From Bacteroidota bacterium (GTDB lineage: Bacteria; Bacteroidota; Bacteroidia; CAILMK01), in contig JABDEJ010000059.1 of NCBI GenBank assembly GCA_013287095.1, positions 1 through 14,304 on the forward strand: DNA of 14,304 bases, in the 5' to 3' direction. Below, in pieces: positions 11,635 through 14,304 of the stretch; position 1 is the first letter of the stretch; every line of letters starts with the position of its first letter. The notes beneath the pieces were generated by a model, which did no database searches, was not told the DNA's origin, and was given only the letters and a program-made list of their open reading frames with translations. The position numbers and the translations under genes are program-made.

Positions 11635-14304
11635 TTATCGCATCAGGGTTGTATTCCCGCTCAGGTAATGATGCTGTCCCAATATATCAATAACATCTAA
11701 CTGGTATATATACACCCCGTCCATGGCAGGTTTGTTTTTAAAAGTGCCGTCCCATGCTGTATGGCCGGGAGTAGCTTCAAACAGATGCTCGCCCCAGCGG
11801 TTGTAAATGTTGTAGGTATAGCTTTGGATACCAACCCCTGAAATGTCAAACACATCATTAATACCATCACCATTAGGACTGAATGCATCGGGGATATAGA
11901 TCGTGATCTGATCTGAAATGATTTTGATAAAATTAAAGACTGTATCATTGGGACAATTGCTTAGTCCATAAGCCACTAATGTTATTTTATAATCACCTGA
12001 ATCGGCATAGATATAAACAGGCGAAACGGCTTTGCTGCTATCATTCGTTGCGAAAGTCCAGAGATATGATGAAGCGTTGACAGATTGGTTGATGAACCTG
12101 ACATTATCATTTGTTTTTACTTTGGTTGCCGGGCTGTAAATAAACTCAGCTTTTGCAGGCGGGGTGACGGTGACGTACACACTGTCAGTTACAGAATCAG
12201 GAGTGCAATTATCGCTTAATGTTAATTTGTGCCAACCGCTTTGATATACTTTTTCATTTATCGAATCACCTGTTAGATGATCGTTTGTCCAGGTGAATTG
12301 GTAATGCAAACTATCCCCGCCACTTGCCTTAGCTGATAAAACAATGTTTTGCCCATAGCAAACTGAGGAATTGTTTACAGCAGCCTTTACCTGGAGTTTA
12401 GGCCGTACCTTGAGCAAGACAGAACTGCTGTCCTGGCAACCCTGGGTATTTCGGACCACCAATATATAATGTTCTGTATTTGGCAATTTTGCTTCTGCGT
12501 TAGGATCTACAGCAGATGAAAGATAAGTTGCGGGCTTCCATGTATAGCTTATGCCCCCTGATCCCAGCATAGTGTATGTTTCATCAAAGCAAAGAGTGGT
12601 ATCTGGCCCGGCAGAGGCTTTGGGGAGGGGATAATAAGTCACATGTAAGGTATCTACGTTTGGGCATTGGATTCCATTGATCATGAGATAATAATAGCCG
12701 GAATCCCTGGCATTAAGGCTATCCCCGGCAACCGTATCTTTTTTGGGCGTGATCCAATACCAAAGCGAGGTCCCCGTATAGGAAGCGACGAGGTTATTCA
12801 CTTTGAGAACAGCCGAATCACCAGTGCAAAAAGACAACTTTTTGGGTAGGCCTGTTTGAAGGTTGGATTTGAAAACAACCGTTACCGTATCTGATGATGT
12901 ACAGTATCCGTTTGAAATCTGCAGCCAGTATTTGCCGCTTTTGGTAACGGATATAGAATCGGTGGTATCCCCCGTGCTCCAGTAGGTTTTGCTGCCTCCA
13001 TTTTGAATGCCTTTGTAAAGGGTGTAAGATTGGCCGGAGCAGAGGGTTGTATCAGGGCCGAGGTTGGCGTTTGGGATGGAGCCATCTGAGCATACCAAAA
13101 GCATTTTATTGGCAAAAGGATAGTTGATGACTGTTGTGTCTGTTATGGCATAACCTGGAAAGGTATCAATAAATATATTGGAAAATGCCAGATTAACTTT
13201 ATTTGATCCATAGCTGGTATCTGTTTTATTACAGGCTTTATCCAGATTACTGCCTATCTTATCTATCATTGTGTAACCATCTGAACCTATACCTATTAAA
13301 ATACTACCGCTATCCAATGTCGCACTTGAAGAAGTGGCATCAAGATTGCCGTTTAACCCGACTTTAATATCAGACAAGATTACACTCTTCAAAAGATTGC
13401 CACCCTGATCAGTTTCAAGGATTATTGTTGAGGACAAGCCAGTTCCTGGATGATTGTAAGTAAGAATACGATTATTCGTTAAAGTTTGGATGTTTAAAGG
13501 TTCCAACTCTTGCTGTCCTGCGGAAACGCCATAGGTTTTGCACCATAGTACGTTACCGTTTTTGTTAAGTTTGAGCAGACATGCATTACCTAGGGCAGTA
13601 TGATTACCACCAATAAAATGATAGGATCCGTTAAAATATATGCTATCATATTTATCAATATCAACACCAGTGACCGATACGTAAGAACTGTTATAACCTA
13701 AAGCGATATTTGGAGAAATTGTCCATATAACATTTCCCAGTGAGTCTGTTCTCATAATACCACCGAAGTTGTTTGCTAAAATTATATATCCCCCATCTGA
13801 TAAGGAGAGCGCTTTTGTAACAGCATTTGGCTGAGAATTATTATATGTATCAGGGAATGAATAATTCTTTGTCCATGCTTTTGAACCATTATTTCTAATT
13901 CCAGTCGCAAAGCATATAGCCGGGCTTTGTGTCAATTGAAAATTAGAATCCAGGTAAACACTGTCAATAAGGCCCATAATAATAAACCCATTGCTTTTTG
14001 TTTTGGAACAATATAATTCCTGGATAAGACGGTGCTCCTTGCCTGTATTTATTTTTTTCGTCCACAATATATTCCCCTTGTTGTCCAACTTAACCGCTAT
14101 GATATCTTCATAAGAATTAAAATTAGTGTAAGCAAGCAAAACACCGCTTGAATCCGTTGTGGCAATCGAGGTAAGATATGGAACATAAAATGGATATTGA
14201 ATTTTTAAAACAGCCTCCTGGAATGCTTTTATGGTATCCATATTCGCTTTCGCCATGATTTTTTTTGACCAGACGAGGTTGCTGCAACTGTTAAATTTAT
14301 TAAC
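11635..14304 (-). CDS. T9SS type B sorting-domain surface protein with PKD/Ig-like domains, 5' partial
   Basis: At least 873 residues from an internal Met at 14256, but the frame stays open to the window edge (16 more codons, including SNLVWSKKI) with no signal peptide visible, so the true start lies beyond the right edge. Numbering from that Met, about 1-395 hold propeller-like repeats marked by G-N-x-(L/V)-W (GNILWTKKI, GNVIWTISP, GNVLWCKTYG). About 396-700 carry Ig-like/PKD-type modules opening with LGPDTTLCSGQ and AGPDTTLCFDE. At 703-783 is a PKD domain (SSYLWTF, PVYIYADSGDYKITL). At 784-873 is the CHU_C/gliding-motility-associated C-terminal domain (IPDAFSPNGDGINDVF, YNRWGE, AWDG, GVYIYQL), the type B signal for type IX secretion. 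It would be exported by Sec, then passed across the outer membrane by T9SS and held on the surface or released. A binding or structural role is likely; no catalytic domain is visible. Confidence 0.9.
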   Translation of the reverse strand, partial: VNKFNSCSNLVWSKKIMAKANMDTIKAFQEAVLKIQYPFYVPYLTSIATTDSSGVLLAYTNFNSYEDIIAVKLDNKGNILWTKKINTGKEHRLIQELYCSKTKSNGFIIMGLIDSVYLDSNFQLTQSPAICFATGIRNNGSKAWTKNYSFPDTYNNSQPNAVTKALSLSDGGYIILANNFGGIMRTDSLGNVIWTISPNIALGYNSSYVSVTGVDIDKYDSIYFNGSYHFIGGNHTALGNACLLKLNKNGNVLWCKTYGVSAGQQELEPLNIQTLTNNRILTYNHPGTGLSSTIILETDQGGNLLKSVILSDIKVGLNGNLDATSSSATLDSGSILIGIGSDGYTMIDKIGSNLDKACNKTDTSYGSNKVNLAFSNIFIDTFPGYAITDTTVINYPFANKMLLVCSDGSIPNANLGPDTTLCSGQSYTLYKGIQNGGSKTYWSTGDTTDSISVTKSGKYWLQISNGYCTSSDTVTVVFKSNLQTGLPKKLSFCTGDSAVLKVNNLVASYTGTSLWYWITPKKDTVAGDSLNARDSGYYYLMINGIQCPNVDTLHVTYYPLPKASAGPDTTLCFDETYTMLGSGGISYTWKPATYLSSAVDPNAEAKLPNTEHYILVVRNTQGCQDSSSVLLKVRPKLQVKAAVNNSSVCYGQNIVLSAKASGGDSLHYQFTWTNDHLTGDSINEKVYQSGWHKLTLSDNCTPDSVTDSVYVTVTPPAKAEFIYSPATKVKTNDNVRFINQSVNASSYLWTFATNDSSKAVSPVYIYADSGDYKITLVAYGLSNCPNDTVFNFIKIISDQITIYIPDAFSPNGDGINDVFDISGVGIQSYTYNIYNRWGEHLFEATPGHTAWDGTFKNKPAMDGVYIYQLDVIDILGQHHYLSGNTTLMR

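Overview
The window looks like chromosomal DNA from a member of the Bacteroidota, probably of the Chitinophagales or Sphingobacteriales type. The evidence is a type IX secretion (T9SS, type B) sorting domain on a large surface protein, several copies of the phylum's TAnnTTTG -7 promoter element, weak or absent Shine-Dalgarno sequences, and short octamer tandem repeats between genes. The placement is inferred from these traits; no 16S rRNA gene is present. Most genes are housekeeping or ordinary accessory genes, and I see no phage, IS element, CRISPR array or obvious defence island.

Left part (1-4489): a parvulin-type prolyl isomerase precursor runs off the left edge on the minus strand. Facing away from it is a tightly packed plus-strand trio: an inward-rectifier K+ channel (KirBac type), a GT-C/PMT_2-like membrane glycosyltransferase with an 8-G tract in its coding region, and a COG2509-type FAD-dependent dehydrogenase. 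The last two overlap by 4 bases. The three have no obvious shared pathway.

Middle (4490-8272): a RelB/ParE-type toxin-antitoxin pair with a TAATG overlap and its own promoter-like element, a small secreted protein of unknown function, a SlyD-type FKBP isomerase with a His-rich tail, the ribosome-associated ABC-F ATPase EttA, and tRNA-Cys(GCA). The intergenic spaces on both sides of ettA hold different families of octamer tandem repeats. The downstream one is arranged as a long inverted repeat with an 18/19-bp stem. The tRNA ends in a strong hairpin that also appears to end the convergent gene on the other strand.

Right part (8271-14304), all minus strand: in transcription order, a large T9SS-secreted PKD/CHU_C protein (5' end outside the window), a class I/II aminotransferase, a two-domain universal stress protein whose conserved N-terminus lacks a canonical start codon, and a DUF3089 alpha/beta hydrolase with a signal peptide. 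The last two are separated by only 2 bases and are probably co-transcribed.

Main points for a second look: the inverted and tandem octamer elements flanking ettA, the poly-G tract that could switch the membrane glycosyltransferase off, and the start-codon problem in the universal stress protein. No gap between genes exceeds about 230 bases.
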